A stretch of DNA of 64,000 nucleotides from Clavaria fumosa. Lineage: Eukaryota > Basidiomycota > Agaricomycetes > Agaricales > Clavariaceae. A program made the translations under genes and the position numbers. The stretch lies in NCBI GenBank assembly GCA_951802425.1, contig OX637801.1:806001-870000 (forward strand). The letters are read 5' to 3'. Below the pieces are notes generated by a model. The model searched no databases. It worked only from the letters and a program-made list of their open reading frames with translations, and had not been told where the DNA came from. Positions 52,865-64,000 of the stretch are shown piece by piece (the first letter of the stretch is position 1; each line of letters opens with the position of its first letter).

Positions 52865-55800
52865 ATGCCGACGCCCTCTGGTCGCGACGGCTCCTATACG
52901 TCTTTGGGTCGCGCTCAAATCGCCAGCATCGAACGCACAGGATCACACGAATCCTTGACCGCTCATCCACTCATATCACCCACTTCGCAGAGTCCACATG
53001 CAGTTCCAGTGCAGAGATACCTTCCATACACCCCGCGACAACGCACGTCATCTGCGTTCACATCTACTTCGTCTACCACCGCGTCCGGTAATTCTGTTAG
53101 CGCTCAACACCAAGGAGACGCGACTGCAACGAGCCAACTACGAACTATGAATCTGAAGGCGGCGGCTCAAGGCTTGGGGGTTGATATAGGGAGCATGGGA
53201 TGGGCTATGTTAGAGCGATTGATTGCATCTAACGACAACGCTGAATGGGCTGATATTTGGACGGTCTTGATGAGCGGACAGGTCTCGCTAGTTCGACAGC
53301 CGTTTACATGGAGGCACTCACCTGTTTCATCATAGGCATCGTTGCTTCTGCCCCTCGAGCCAGCAACCTCGCATGAAGTCATCACTCCCAAGCTGGTCAT
53401 GGACCATCTTATCCTCTCTGACACCTCGTCTCGAGTTAATGCTCCGATTGTCACGCTGTCCGGCCTTCGAGGTGTCTTGACAAAGTCAGTCTCACCGTCC
53501 CCCCTACATTTGAGGAGCCTTTCTAATCACCTCGCTGAAGCGAAACACTTACGTTTCGCACCTCTCTCCCACCGTCGTCTAAATTATTCCAAGCACTCCT
53601 CTCGACTTCGAACGCATCTGCGCTGTCGAACTTACCACCCCTTCCCCTCTCCCTCCCGTCATTATCCTTTCCCTCATTTACGCTTCCGACTCATACGCCC
53701 GCTCTGCCTCTCCCACTCCGTCCACCATCCAAACGACAACTCTCAGGCAGGTCAAACTTGCGTCCTAGTGTGTCCGCTGCCGGCAGTACTGCCTCTAGAA
53801 TTGCTAGTCCTTTCGTTTCATTTTTCGGCAAACCCACCATGCCTGTTCCGCCCTCTACGACTAATACACCTTCGATCGCTTCAAACTCGAGTGACCCACT
53901 TAGTACCCCTCAGAATGCGGCGGACAGTGGGGAACATGTCGTGGAAGTCCCGGCATTTGCGATTTCCAAACGGATTGTTTTCAAGGAAGTTGCGATGGCA
54001 ATCATGGACAATATATACGCCTCTATGACAGTCGATCCTCCAATCCCAGCTTGGGTGCTCAACGAGGTCGTCAAGTTTGCTACAACATTTTTCCCATTCG
54101 TGACCATGGACAAAGCGGGCAAGCTCGGGGGTGCACCTGGTAGAAATCCAAGATATCTTGCGATTAATGATCTAGTCGTCGAAGGATCGGATGAAGTCGC
54201 AGAGGCATTTCAGCATTTTTACGCTGATCTAGAGAAAGAATTGCGAAAGGGCTTGCAGGGTGAGCGAATAGGTGTTCCAGCCCCAAAGGCGCTGCCCATA
54301 GACGTAGAGAGCGAACAGAGAGGCGTTCTAAAGAAGATTGAGAGCAATGGCGATGGCGATGGCGAGAGCAATGGAATCATCGATATGATCCTGGAATCCA
54401 TCGAGAGTGTCATCTGTGCTTTGTTCTACGATCGGTATTTGGTTATTGCTGATACCCACATGACTTACGCTCACTTATGTTGTGCAGCCTTTTCCGCCAG
54501 CCAACGTCGGATGATGCCTCCCACGACGATGCACTGTCGTCGCGCATCGCGGCGTTAAACATGCTGGAAATTGGGCTCGAGCACCTGGATATTGATGTAG
54601 GCAATGTAGGCACAGATCTGGATCTTGTAGTCAAGGCATGTGGCGAAAGTGGGCCATCGCTTCTTGCCAACGTTTTGTCGCCCTGACCTGTTTTGTCCCT
54701 CCAGCACTGATGCAATTGGACTCTTGTTTGACTCCTGCACATAAAGCTCGAGTGCTCGTTCTCGCGCATCGAGTAGTTGTCGGTGATTATTTCCTTGCTC
54801 TCTAAATTACAGCTTGCTTATTCAAGGAGGTAGATGGTCTTTCGACCTTACCTCCGATTCAACTGGTCTCCCGGTCAGATGGTGAGAAATCGTCTCAGAG
54901 CGTAAGGCGGCCATCGCCTTCCGGCGGTGACACGGATAGCCCCAAAACGTCGTTTCGACGTCTGGCAGATAGTGAGAAAGAGTTGGAGTTGCTGCCCGCC
55001 GCGATCTTGCACGCATCTGAGGCGGGGGTTGATATGGAGCGGACGCCAACAGGCCCTGCTTTCGATAACCCATCCGAAACGGAACGATATTCGCCGGGAG
55101 CCATTGCACCTCATGGTCCACCGAGGCCGCAACCGCCCGTGCAATCCACTGAAATGCAGTCGCCCACACCAATCTCGGGCGACATCCTCCTACCCATTCT
55201 GATTTACGCGGTTGTTAAAGCCAACCCGCCCAATTTGATTTCCCACCTCTTGTTCACACAGCGCTTTCGCAATAGCTCGTTAGGAGGAGAAGAGAGCTAC
55301 TGCCTGATTAATCTGATGGCCGTCGCCGAATTCCTGGAGAACATTGACCTTGCGGCTTTGGGGCTTGCGAGAGAGAATGAGCAAAACGTCAGGTATGCGA
55401 TATCTCCCTATTTCTTTCTCCTTTTCAAACACCGTCTGCCAGTTTGTCGCCCATAGTGCACAGCGGAAGTCCGTTGCAGACGCCACTGCATCTCGCCAGC
55501 TCATTGCGCGGTCGCGTAGATCTATTAGCAGGCTCCGCTAACAAAGTGATCACTGGTGTGGTTGACACCTCGTTCGGGGTATTTCGATCGCTCCTCCCGG
55601 GTGCCCCAGAGACGAATAACGCCCAAGGGGAGAAGCAAGAACCAACAAATGTGCCGTGGAATGTGCCGAGGCCAGGGTTCGGCCTTCTACGCCGAGAGGC
55701 GGGCTTCTCGATCGCGAGCATTGCAGCGTCGCTCCCCGGCGGTAAAGGTGCGAGAAATGTGAGCGAGGAGTCGGGTCAGCAGTTGGTCACGGTGTCTGCG

Positions 55801-56320
55801 TCGTCGCGCCCTGCCTCTGTGCGGTCTGGCTACACGGGGAACGAGGGTTACTCGGATGGCGAGAGCGGTGGTGACGCCAACGAGGGGGGCGTCGAAGACT
55901 CAGGAAGACGTGACGCCTCTACTGGGGAGGGGCTTGACGCCCGTAGCATCAGGAGCTTCGAGAGCATGATGAAGGAAAGAGGCAGGAAGGGCGTTGGAAT
56001 GCGGAAGACCATATCCGATCGCCTGGCGCACCTGTCGCAGCTCGGAACTGCCCAGCATGATTCGCCCAAGGTGCGTACTCTGTTTCCATACCTCTCGGAC
56101 TGGATATTCATTAGGTATTGTTATTTCTTCGAAGGCGTCATCGCCTGACTCCAGGCATTCGTCTTTGCCGCCAGTCCATATACTACGCCTCGCACCGCCC
56201 AATTCGCGGTTCATGGACTGTTCTGAAGACGATATTAAAGTTTCAGAGGTTGGCGAGCTGTTAAGGGAGTACAGACGCCTTGTGGAGGGCATTAGGGAGT
56301 TTGGTGGCTTCGACGCATGA
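52865..56320 (+). CDS. VPS9-domain protein, probable Rab5-type guanine nucleotide exchange factor
   Basis: Exons 52,865-53,281, 53,336-53,484, 53,541-54,434, 54,488-54,648, 54,705-54,782, 54,834-55,392, 55,443-56,070 and 56,135-56,320; 1,023 residues; phases agree throughout. The VPS9 domain spans roughly 487-745: YDRLFRQPTSDDASHDDALSSRIAALN, LVLAHRVVVDGLSTLPPIQL, GDILLPILIYAVVKANPPNLISHLLF, GGEESYCLINLMAVAEFLENIDLAAL. Such proteins load GTP on Rab5/Vps21 at endosomes. The N-terminal 300 residues are Ser/Thr/Pro-rich. The C-terminus ends SEVGELLREYRRLVEGIREFGGF, a likely helix. The last splice acceptor (56,134) was chosen because only it gives this ending. It could be a homologue of yeast Muk1 or Vps9; I cannot decide which. 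Confidence 0.87.
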
Positions 56321-56773
56321 CCATCTCCAGGTTTGCGCCGGTGAGCAGTGGTAGAAGGTTCTACTGTGTGCGGCATCTTGTACTGCGTGTATCCATTTTG
56401 TCGCATTCCTTTGGGTGCGCGTTGCTATGGTAGATGAGAAAGCTATGTCACCGTAATGATGTGGATGATACAATGCTTCATTAGAAATGTTCGCTTCACA
56501 CCCGTCTGAGATTGTTGCTTGTGGAACGTCCAGCTCTGACGTTGACTATTGGTAGAGGGGTAGAGAAGAATATTTGGAACGCAGCATCGGTCGTCTCTAG
56601 TCTGAGTGTTCCAATGGATATATGAGGTAGCAGGAAGAGAGGATAGGGTATTTTGTGCATACATGAATATATGTGAAACGTACAAGACAGTCAGAAAGAG
56701 GCTACTTGTTTCAATGTAGTTTAACTGTCGAATGCGTGCGTTATTGAAGATTGTACTGCAATTCATCCAGTCA
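56321..56773. other. Convergent 3' region
   Basis: Between the VPS9 gene and the F-box-like gene. AT-rich, no gene. Confidence 0.5.
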
Positions 56774-58801
56774 TCAGATATCTCCTTCCTCCTTCCTCGA
56801 CAAGATGAATGCACCCTCCCAGCCAGGCATCCCGACGTCGATATCAGGGCTACAAAAGCGCCAGTTCCCGATGATGTTTTCGCCGCCGACGAGATAGCCC
56901 GTAAATACGAGCTGGCCCATGTAATTCGGCGTCTCGGCCATGGGCACGCGGACGATAGCCACTAGCCCGTCCCAAAGGCGGACTCGCCCATAGAACTTCC
57001 AGAAGCCAAAGGCAAGCCCATATCGCATGTCTGTCGTACCCGTCAGCACGACGTCCTCCACCCCATCGCATGCACACTCGGATGACGGGTCAAAACAATC
57101 CGAGTCGGTATCCCAGTCCAAATCCATATCCGCGTCTGTGTTTGGGTTGGAGTCCGAATGATCAAACTCAAAGTCATCGTCGTTCATATCTGCCATATTC
57201 GAACGCGGCGAGACGGATTTGTATCGCGCAGACGACGATGTCTGAGAAATCTCAACAGCCTCTGTTGCATATCGTGCCATCCCCCGTAGTCGAGGCCCTG
57301 CGCGGTTCTCGCCGCGACGCTGGACACACCGCTTGCAAGAATACACGTCATGCGGTGTCGGCTTGCCGGGAAAGTATGTGTAGTAGGTCCGGACGTCCCC
57401 CAACTCGTCGGTGACAGACAGCTGGCCATTCTGTTCACGCATCTGGCCGAACGGGAGGTATGCGTTGAACAGATTGTCGTCAAAGCCGTCTTTGAGCCCA
57501 CCGGTACCAACTGAAGAGCGTGGGTTGATGCAGTGATGCTCCTGCAGACGCATGTAAACCGGATGGACGGCAGTACCAACAGCGAGCTCGGAAAGTTGGG
57601 CAGGATCATGTGGAGCTGTTACAAATGGCATATAATGCATGGAAGCGGGGACCAGCATACGGCCCGCCCACGAACCGTGAAGCGCTCCAGGCGCATAGGC
57701 GGGGCCTCTGGGCGTCCATTCTGTAGGGCTCCAGGGGTCATAACAAGATGTTAAACTTGCCCACAAATGATCCCACTTTGCACTCGGCGGCTCAGAAGTG
57801 TTGTGTGACGCTGCCCAAGTCGACCTCTCCCGCTTGCATTGGTTCCTGCAATAGAGCTTGGTGCTCTTGTGGAGATTCCATTCGATTAGGTCTTCTTGGG
57901 TAACACCACGCTCGAAGCCAATGCGACGCTCAGGAAGATGAGGAGGGAGGGGGATGGGAACAAGTTCACGATAGGCGAAATAGATGTGCTTTGCGGCTAT
58001 AGTGATTAAGGGATGGCTAATCTCGATTGTGCAACCAAGATGGTTGACATGATTGATGACTTCCTCGGAGGGCCGGTAGATCGGATATAGACCGTGTATG
58101 GTTTCGAAGGAATGTGGATATGCATAGCCCAATTCCGCGGAGAGGGGTATGTGAAAGTGATTAGTTGGAAGTAGAGCGGTAGGATAACGACAAGCCAACA
58201 GTACGAAAGGCAGCACAAGCCTCACGATTTCGGCACGTTCCTGCAGCGTATGTGATGCGAGGGTTTCAGGGGTCAGCATCAAAGACATATTCCAGAGAGC
58301 AAGGGAGTTGATGCAATTGTCCAAAGGCCAGCCTCCACTCCCCTCACTATCTTCGAGTAACCTCTCGCGGACGAATCTGGAGACGAAGTTGCCAAACCCA
58401 GCATTCTCGAGCCATAACCTGTTTTTACCGTCGTTTTCTAAGAGCATTATAAACGCATCCCAGAAAATGTGATCGATATCGGGTGTGTATATGTCGCCGC
58501 GTCGAATCTCCGCGAGGGTTTTGTGGTTGATAACGAGTTGCTTCTGCACATGTCTGGAACGGCTGCATCGGGGGCCAAGACGACGACGAGCTGCGGTAGT
58601 ATCGAACGTCGCCCGGTATAACCGTGCAAGAATGTGCGAGTGCTCTAGCGTGTGGTGAATGTGCTTGCACGTCAAATGTAGATTGACAAGGCCTGCCGGC
58701 AAAGTCAGAGGGTCGTCGCTGAGGAGCAGCTCAAGGACTATCTCCTCAAATACATCGACAGGACATCTGCATATGGGAGGTTTCCAGGCGTTACTGGCCA
58801 T
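56774..58801 (-). CDS. F-box-like domain protein
   Basis: A single exon of 675 codons from the ATG at 58,801 (an upstream in-frame extension begins only with GTG). Residues about 10-50 (CPVDVFEEIVLELLLSDDPLTL ... LVNLHLTCKHIHH) fit a degenerate F-box of the type common in basidiomycetes. The middle is not recognisable. An acidic stretch (DDDFEFDHSDSNPNTDADMD) lies near residues 570-600. The end (YGLAFGFWKFYGRVRLWDGLVAIVRVP ... FTGYLVGGENIIGNWR) is beta-rich. Likely a substrate receptor for an SCF ubiquitin ligase, by inference only. No introns, unlike all neighbours. Confidence 0.75.
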   Translation of the reverse strand: MASNAWKPPICRCPVDVFEEIVLELLLSDDPLTLPAGLVNLHLTCKHIHHTLEHSHILARLYRATFDTTAARRRLGPRCSRSRHVQKQLVINHKTLAEIRRGDIYTPDIDHIFWDAFIMLLENDGKNRLWLENAGFGNFVSRFVRERLLEDSEGSGGWPLDNCINSLALWNMSLMLTPETLASHTLQERAEIVRLVLPFVLLACRYPTALLPTNHFHIPLSAELGYAYPHSFETIHGLYPIYRPSEEVINHVNHLGCTIEISHPLITIAAKHIYFAYRELVPIPLPPHLPERRIGFERGVTQEDLIEWNLHKSTKLYCRNQCKRERSTWAASHNTSEPPSAKWDHLWASLTSCYDPWSPTEWTPRGPAYAPGALHGSWAGRMLVPASMHYMPFVTAPHDPAQLSELAVGTAVHPVYMRLQEHHCINPRSSVGTGGLKDGFDDNLFNAYLPFGQMREQNGQLSVTDELGDVRTYYTYFPGKPTPHDVYSCKRCVQRRGENRAGPRLRGMARYATEAVEISQTSSSARYKSVSPRSNMADMNDDDFEFDHSDSNPNTDADMDLDWDTDSDCFDPSSECACDGVEDVVLTGTTDMRYGLAFGFWKFYGRVRLWDGLVAIVRVPMAETPNYMGQLVFTGYLVGGENIIGNWRFCSPDIDVGMPGWEGAFILSRKEEGDI

Positions 58802-59134
58802 CGTTGCGAGGAGCGGCACGAGGGAAAAAGACAAGGCTATATTTACCCGAGCGGAGTTCACCCCACGCTTCGAAAAAGGCAGTTAATATTAGTAATAATC
58901 ATTAGGTAATGACCAAGTCATGTCTCTCTGTCTGCAACAAATCAATCTGTTAACGGCATTGTAACGAACGTCAAGGTGTTCTTCCGCTGCTGCAGGGTTC
59001 GACCAAAACTTTCAACCCAATCATTCCCTGAATTACAACCGGATTTACGTACAGATTCGCCGTTTCTGGTTCAACTTTCTCACGAAGCGGAATTCAAGCT
59101 TTGGCGAACCCTTCCTACTGCCTACTGATCAATA
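58802..59134. promoter_or_regulatory. Divergent promoter, F-box-like gene and CWC27
   Basis: 333 bp between divergent start codons. No clear TATA box. Confidence 0.45.
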
Positions 59135-61241
59135 ATGGCGTTGCCCACCCGTGGTCGCGTGACAATCGACACAACCGCAGGCGAAATTGACATCGAGCTA
59201 TGGTCAAAGGTTTGCTTTTTTTCCTTTCACATTCGCGCTTTGCTATTCACCGGCTTATTCTCAGGAAACACCCAAAGCATGTCGGAATTTTCTTGCTTTA
59301 GCTATGGAAGGTGAGTGGTATCGGGCCCTTACGTGAAACAATCTTTACAAGGGTGCAGGATACTATGACGGCGTCATCTTTCATCGGTGTGGCCGCCCAG
59401 TTCTCACTTTTTGGGTATGGAGTTGAATGCACGAACATTAGAATCGTACCAGGGTTTTTGGCGCAGACCGGTGATAGAACAGGCACAGGTGCAGGTGGAG
59501 AGTCATTCTTTGGAGGTGTCAATTTGTTCCCCGCGTGTGTGCCATCGAACCTTTCTGCTGAACAACCGTTAGAACCGTTTGAGGATGAGATCCATCCTCG
59601 ACTGCGCTTCGCCCATCGTGGGCTGGTGGCCATGGCGAACAACGGCATCAAGGACTCAAACGACTCTCAGTTCTTTATCACCCTCGGTTCGTCTAGTAGG
59701 ACCTCTTCAGTGGCCAATCCAGGGACAAATTAATGCGACAGATCGCGCTGACGAACTACATGGGAAACACACGTTGTTCGGCAGGGTTATCGGCGACACC
59801 ATCTTCAGTGTGTCTGTTACTCTAATAGAATGCGGAATTTATCTGAAATGTACTCAAGACGTGCTTAAGATTGGTGAATGTGGTATGACCTCCAACGTCT
59901 TCGCCCTCTGTACCTAAAAGCCCGGCTGATTTTGCCGAACGATACAGAAATAGACTCTGACGGGCGCCCTGTTTAGTGCGCCATTTTCTGGACAATGACA
60001 GGAAGCGTGTCTCACACCACTTGTCGTGATGCTGCAGCCCGCCTAAGATCAGAAGTGTTCGTATCGTGGACAACCCGTTCGACGACATCGTTCCGCGTAT
60101 CACGGCCGAAGAGAAACGCGCTCAACGGCGCGCGAAGGAGCAAGCCCAGCGGGAGCGGGAATTAGCGGAGCGCAGGAAGGGGGCGAAAAAGTGAGTCCAA
60201 GCGCTGTCACGTCCTTCATCTTGTTGACAAAGCGCAAGTAGGAACGTGAAGCTGCTCAGCTTTGGAGCGGAAGAAGAATATGCCGAGCTGGACGAGTCGA
60301 GCGTATCAAGGAAAAAGCCGATGTACAGGTCTGATTGTAAGTTGACCTTGTTGTCATACCAAGACATGCATGCCTCATATTGATGCAGTGGTTGGAACTG
60401 TTCCAATGATTGATGTCTTGGACAACCTGATGCCCAAGCCCAACAAACCCGTGGAACAGAAGGCGGAACCGACAATCGAAGTTAAGGTTTCTTAAGTCTC
60501 CTTGCTGCCATATTTGAAGTTGCGTGTTCTGAATGATCGGCGTAACAGCAGGGGAAAGTGGCCAAGAAGGATGATGTAGACATCACCAAAATACGGGAAC
60601 AACACGCGAAAGCGCAAGAAGCGAGCAGGTGAGCCAAAGCTCATGCTGTCTTCGGTTTCTCGTCCTGACCTTCCTACAGCATTGCGCGCCAAGCCCAGAT
60701 CGAAAAGATGGAAGCCGAAATCCGCAAGTTGTCGAAGCGACAAGACAATGACAGTGACGACGAGTTTCAGGGCGCCAAGAAGCCGAAGCGGTCGCACCTC
60801 GGCGAGGAGCTTGCCAAGTACTCCAAGGGGCGCGGGCTGCACAAGAAAGGGAAGGATGGGCGCAGAAGAGACGAGTCAGGCATCCTGGTAGCGCTGGAGA
60901 GTTTCCGAGATAAGTTAAGGGGCAGCACAGTATTGATGCCTGGTAGAAGCGTCGAAAATGAAGACGAGGACGAAGTGCTGCGGCAGAAGCAACATGATAC
61001 TGGAGAACAGGGAGCCGCGGGGGTCGGAGATCCAGGTATTGAGGTGGACGACGACAAAGCTTTCATGGCGCACTTCCTGCATTTCCCGAAAAACGATCGG
61101 GAGGAGATTAACAAGGCGGAGAGGGATTACGAAGTGATTGACCCGAGGCAACGTGGTGCACGCGCGAAGGAAGAAGAGCGGGAGCGAAGGCGAGCGCAGA
61201 AAGCCACGCTTGGTGGATCGGGACGGTATCGACGGTCATAG
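59135..61241 (+). CDS. CWC27: Spliceosome-associated cyclophilin CWC27
   Basis: Thirteen exons; the summed coding length of 1,428 bp is a multiple of three (475 residues). Exons: 59,135-59,209; 59,265-59,310; 59,359-59,386; 59,442-59,515; 59,573-59,686; 59,742-59,807; 59,859-59,882; 59,948-59,970; 60,048-60,190; 60,242-60,336; 60,389-60,486; 60,549-60,628; 60,680-61,241. The cyclophilin domain (1 to about 160) has [50 protein letters not shown]. The tryptophan of active cyclophilins is absent in ADELHGKHT, as in other CWC27 proteins, so isomerase activity may be weak. The tail has NPFDDIVPR, KKNVKLLSFG and LGEELAKYSKGR...LESFRDKL, family hallmarks. It acts in the Bact spliceosome. Exons 8 and 9 are the least certain. 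Confidence 0.9.
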
Positions 61242-61385
61242 CAGTACAGTTACTTTGTCACAATTGCGTGGCTGTGCTAAGTTTGTGACACGTTTCACCC
61301 CACTTCGCCACCAATTGCTTGTCTGCTCCACCTCATCGCCTTCGACTACATATTACTCATTCACCTCTTGGCCTCGATTGACACA

Positions 61386-62624
61386 ATGGCCAGCAAGCCC
61401 GCGTTCAAACGTGTACGCCGCCTGTACTCCGCTACTCTATGAGCGCTGACCCTCGATAAAGCTGTCGAAGGAGTTTGTTGCCATGCAGAATGATCCACCG
61501 CCCTACGTTTGGGCAGTGCCGGACGAGAAAAACATCCTCACTTGTGTGTCGCTTTCGCCTATTCCGTACTGCTTTTAGGTGCATCAGCTGAGTTTTGCAT
61601 GCCAGGGAACTATCTCATAGTACGAACCAATTCTCTTCCGCGTCCCAACCGTAGCTGTGCGATGTGCTGATGATCCGTCGTCCTGGCACAGCGTGGTCCT
61701 CCAGAAACGCCATACGCAGGTGGAGAGTACCACGGGGTGTTGCTTTTCCCTTCGGAGTACCCTTTCAAACCTCCTGGCATTAAGGTAAATTTCCTCTCAT
61801 TGTCCTGTACCAAAGCTCCAATCACGACCTGATTTCTTAAGATGCTCACACCTACCGGGCGCTTCCAATCAAACAGGAGAATCTGCTTTTCAATGTCGGA
61901 TTTCCATCCTGGCACGGTAAATTTTGGTTTTTCAATCCGTCGTCTTTCCTCTCGCGCCTTAATCCCACACCTTTCCGGATTTTTCAGTGGAACCCTGCCT
62001 GGAGCGTGGCAACCATGTGCGCGACATCAACTCTCATGTCGCTCATTTAAATTTTATCATCACTGATAATCCAGATTGACCGGGCTGTTGTCCTTTATGC
62101 TCACGGACGAGCTGACAACAGGATCTATCACCTCGACTGACGCGCACAAGCGCGCATTCGCTGCTCGCAGCCATGCCTGGAATATGCAGCAACCAAAGTT
62201 CAGGGAATCTTTCCCGGAGGTACCCATGCATCAATGTCTCTGGCTGTCTCTGTCTAACAGGTCTTCGACTGATTAGTACGCCATACCTGAGATGCGCGAT
62301 CTGCCCAACATGGGGGAGAGTGCGCGCGCCATACCCCAACCTATGATTCTTCAACTTCCCCCTATTCCAGGCCCTGGCAACAAGAACAATACCAACTGCA
62401 GCAGCGGCTCGCAAAGTCAAGCAAGCGCATCGACAGAAAGTTGCCCCCCCGGTTCCTCGACTTCGAGTTCGGGTTCCAATGTTATTGCGCGCACAGTGGG
62501 TCAGGAGCCGACTACCGCCGCTGGCTGTGCCGCCGCGTGGAGGGCTGTTTTATGGGAAAAGTGGAAGTGGGGTGTCCTGATCGCCCTGGCAGTGCTCCTA
62601 TCCAGGTTCTCTTCGAATAACTAG
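61386..62624 (+). CDS. UBC6: Ubiquitin-conjugating enzyme E2, tail-anchored (UBC6)
   Basis: Exons 61,386-61,412, 61,462-61,543, 61,606-61,619, 61,692-61,784, 61,842-61,916, 61,988-62,016, 62,075-62,219 and 62,277-62,624; 270 residues. [14 protein letters not shown] and [25 protein letters not shown] open the UBC fold. [28 protein letters not shown] holds the catalytic cysteine at residue 87, the same number as in yeast Ubc6, without the HPN motif, as in this subfamily. The end [16 protein letters not shown] is a single C-terminal membrane anchor. The enzyme works in ER-associated degradation. Exon 3 is only 14 bp. Confidence 0.95.
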
Positions 62625-62636
62625 ACGGTGGGAGGA

Positions 62637-63060
62637 GCATACAACCGTTGCCCCAGCCGCCAACGTCGCCTCGATCGAGATCCTGTTTGTGTTGGGCAGT
62701 GATTTGTGAATTATGGGTTGCATTGAGGAAGAATAGGGCTTCAAACATACGCCAGCCCCCAGCGGTTGGCAGAGAATAGAAGATGCACGGCGCGGTCGTC
62801 GAGCTCCGACTGCGAGCGCAGATATGAGTCAATCATACCGCCGATAGGTGTGGTCCTGTCTGCAGAGGAGTGAAGAGTAAGAGGTTGTTTATTCTATTAT
62901 TCAACTCAGTGCTGTGCGTAGAAAACTCGCCTGGAAACTTGAGGTGCTGTACAACATGGCCGCTCTGCTGCAGACGCAGACAGAGTAGACCCGCCTGGGT
63001 GCTTTTCCCAGATCTATCAAGACCCTCGATGACTATGAACGCGCCGCGCTTCGATTCCAT
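62637..63060 (-). pseudogene. CDC8: Thymidylate kinase gene, N-terminal half only
   Basis: Minus-strand exons 63,060-62,931, 62,859-62,751 and 62,682 to about 62,637. Encodes MESKRGAFIVIEGLDRSGKST (P-loop), then [35 protein letters not shown] and SIEATLAAGATVVC, all clear CDC8/dTMP kinase motifs. Similarity stops at VVC, just before the expected DRY-x-FSG motif, 12 bp from the UBC6 stop codon. The first intron (71 bp) begins GCGAGT rather than GT, a GC-AG intron. The remaining half of the enzyme (about 90 residues, including the lid) is not in the window, so the gene looks truncated by deletion unless another exon path was missed. Confidence 0.75.
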
Positions 63061-63265
63061 AGTGGCAGACGAAAACAGTTCGTTCAACATCCATGACCAT
63101 AAGACTATCATTCAAATCAGAATGGCTGATGCTCATACATTTAATTGTACAATGAGGCATCCAGACACTGCAGCTAGTTTCTACCCTTAACCCCTAGCAG
63201 CTCAAGGGTCAGGATCTGTCAGGAGCTTAAGGCCACACTCTGTGGTACCAGTACCAGAAAGTCAG

Positions 63266-63362
63266 GCATAAGTGTGCATAAGTGTGCATAAGTGTGCAAC
63301 CTTGCATAAATTTGCACAAGTTTGCATAAGTGCACACTAATGCACACAAGTGTGCATTAAAA
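63266..63362 (+). repeat. Degenerate tandem array, about 11-bp unit
   Basis: GCATAAGTGT repeats three times exactly, then decays into TGCATAAATT and TGCACACAAG variants. Confidence 0.75.
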
Positions 63363-63514
63363 TTATGGCCAGAAAATGACACCCTTAATAATATTATCCA
63401 GTTTGGACCTTCATATGTAGCACATTATTGTGGTGTGGAATTGTGGATTGTGAGTGACTCAACCAGGTGGCAGTGTATGTGGTTTTTTTTTTGAATCAGC
63501 ATTTGCATACCACA

Positions 63515-63578
63515 AAATGTAGCTTGTGATCACCATGGGTAACCCATGGGTTTTGCATGGTGATCACTAAATGTAGCT
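63515..63578. repeat. Small inverted-repeat element flanked by 10-bp direct repeats
   Basis: GTGATCACCATG (63,526-63,537) and its reverse complement (63,556-63,567) enclose a palindrome AACCCATGGGTT. AAATGTAGCT flanks both sides (63,515-63,524 and 63,569-63,578). Confidence 0.6.
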
Positions 63579-64000
63579 ATGACAAAGATGCAGTTGTATG
63601 TGAAGTACTCATAATTTTGGGTTACAGTTTGTTACATTTGTAGGTAGTTGTCAGTGTTGTACAGTCAATGACCTTGAGCAGAAATCAAGTCATTGACTGT
63701 CATTGACTGCTAATCTGATGACCAAGCAGGCCTGTGGAGCATGAAGGAGCAGACAGAGTTAGGCATACATGGTGTGACAGCACCTGAAATCAAATTGACA
63801 AGTGAGCCAGAAGTACATACACAGGGAGGGGGGGAGGGTAGCACTAAGATGATACAAGAGAAAGGGAGTTACTGTACAGTAAGAGTGAGTGAGGAGGGCA
63901 TAGAGAGACAATGTATGTGAGGGACACTGAGAGTGAGAGAGGAGGTAGAGAGGCTGGCTCAGTGTCCCTTGGGTTAAGAGCGACGGCAATGTCTCAAATG

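Larger units (their letters stand above)
63061..64000. other. Non-coding right end of window with small repeats
   Basis: No supported gene. Contains a tandem GCATAAGTGT-type array, a short inverted-repeat element and repeated CAGTCAATGAC words near 63,660-63,710. It may be the edge of another repeat-rich zone. Confidence 0.45.

Noticed and set aside
56071..56226. VPS9 gene ending AFVFAASPYTTPRTAQ... using the acceptor at 56,154
   Set aside because: It ends early without motif. The acceptor at 56,134 is in phase and gives the helical ending EVGELLREYRRLVEGIREFGGF.

Overview
The window looks like chromosomal DNA of a filamentous basidiomycete, most likely an Agaricomycete. Genes carry many short GT-AG introns (about 45-75 bp). 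The host genes are typical fungal housekeeping and regulatory genes. The left half is packed with Ty3/Gypsy and Ty1/Copia LTR retrotransposons. I cannot name a genus from the sequence alone. All gene models were made by eye.

Layout, left half (1 to about 39,100): a transposon nest. Element A (Ty3 type, + strand) starts left of the window and ends at 17,959. It is interrupted at 1,820-10,403 by a second Ty3 element, G, which is itself interrupted at 6,372-8,373 by a 2,002-bp non-coding insertion, H. Element A sits in the Gag gene of an older element, B (17,960-18,953, - strand). Then come Copia fragments C2 and C (19,320-21,075), a nearly complete Copia element D (22,480-27,292, - strand), a complete Copia element E (27,846-32,505, + strand), and a nearly intact chromodomain Ty3 element F (32,524-38,093, - strand). 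G, D, E and F each have equal-length LTR pairs and target duplications, which fixes their borders to the base (in G the duplication is imperfect: 4 of 5 bases). Nearly every difference between LTR partners, and nearly every in-frame stop, looks like CG changing to TG or CA, the mark of decay at methylated CpG.

The most unusual item is inside element A. Between pol and the 3' LTR, on the opposite strand, lies a five-exon gene (16,891-15,370). Its third exon encodes six cysteines with the spacing of a Zn(II)2Cys6 cluster. A second unusual signal is a pair of stem-loops at matching offsets in three different Copia LTRs, with stems that differ in sequence but stay paired.

Layout, right half (39,163 to about 63,060): compact host genes. 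In order: APN2 (AP endonuclease 2), histone H4, an OPI1-family regulator, a two-finger GATA iron regulator of the SreA/Fep1/Urbs1 type (divergent from OPI1 across 214 bp containing five GATA cores), a C2H2 transcription factor, a VPS9-domain Rab5 exchange factor, an F-box-like protein, the spliceosomal cyclophilin CWC27, the tail-anchored E2 enzyme UBC6, and a thymidylate kinase gene cut off about 12 bp from the UBC6 stop codon. The last 900 bases are non-coding with small repeats.
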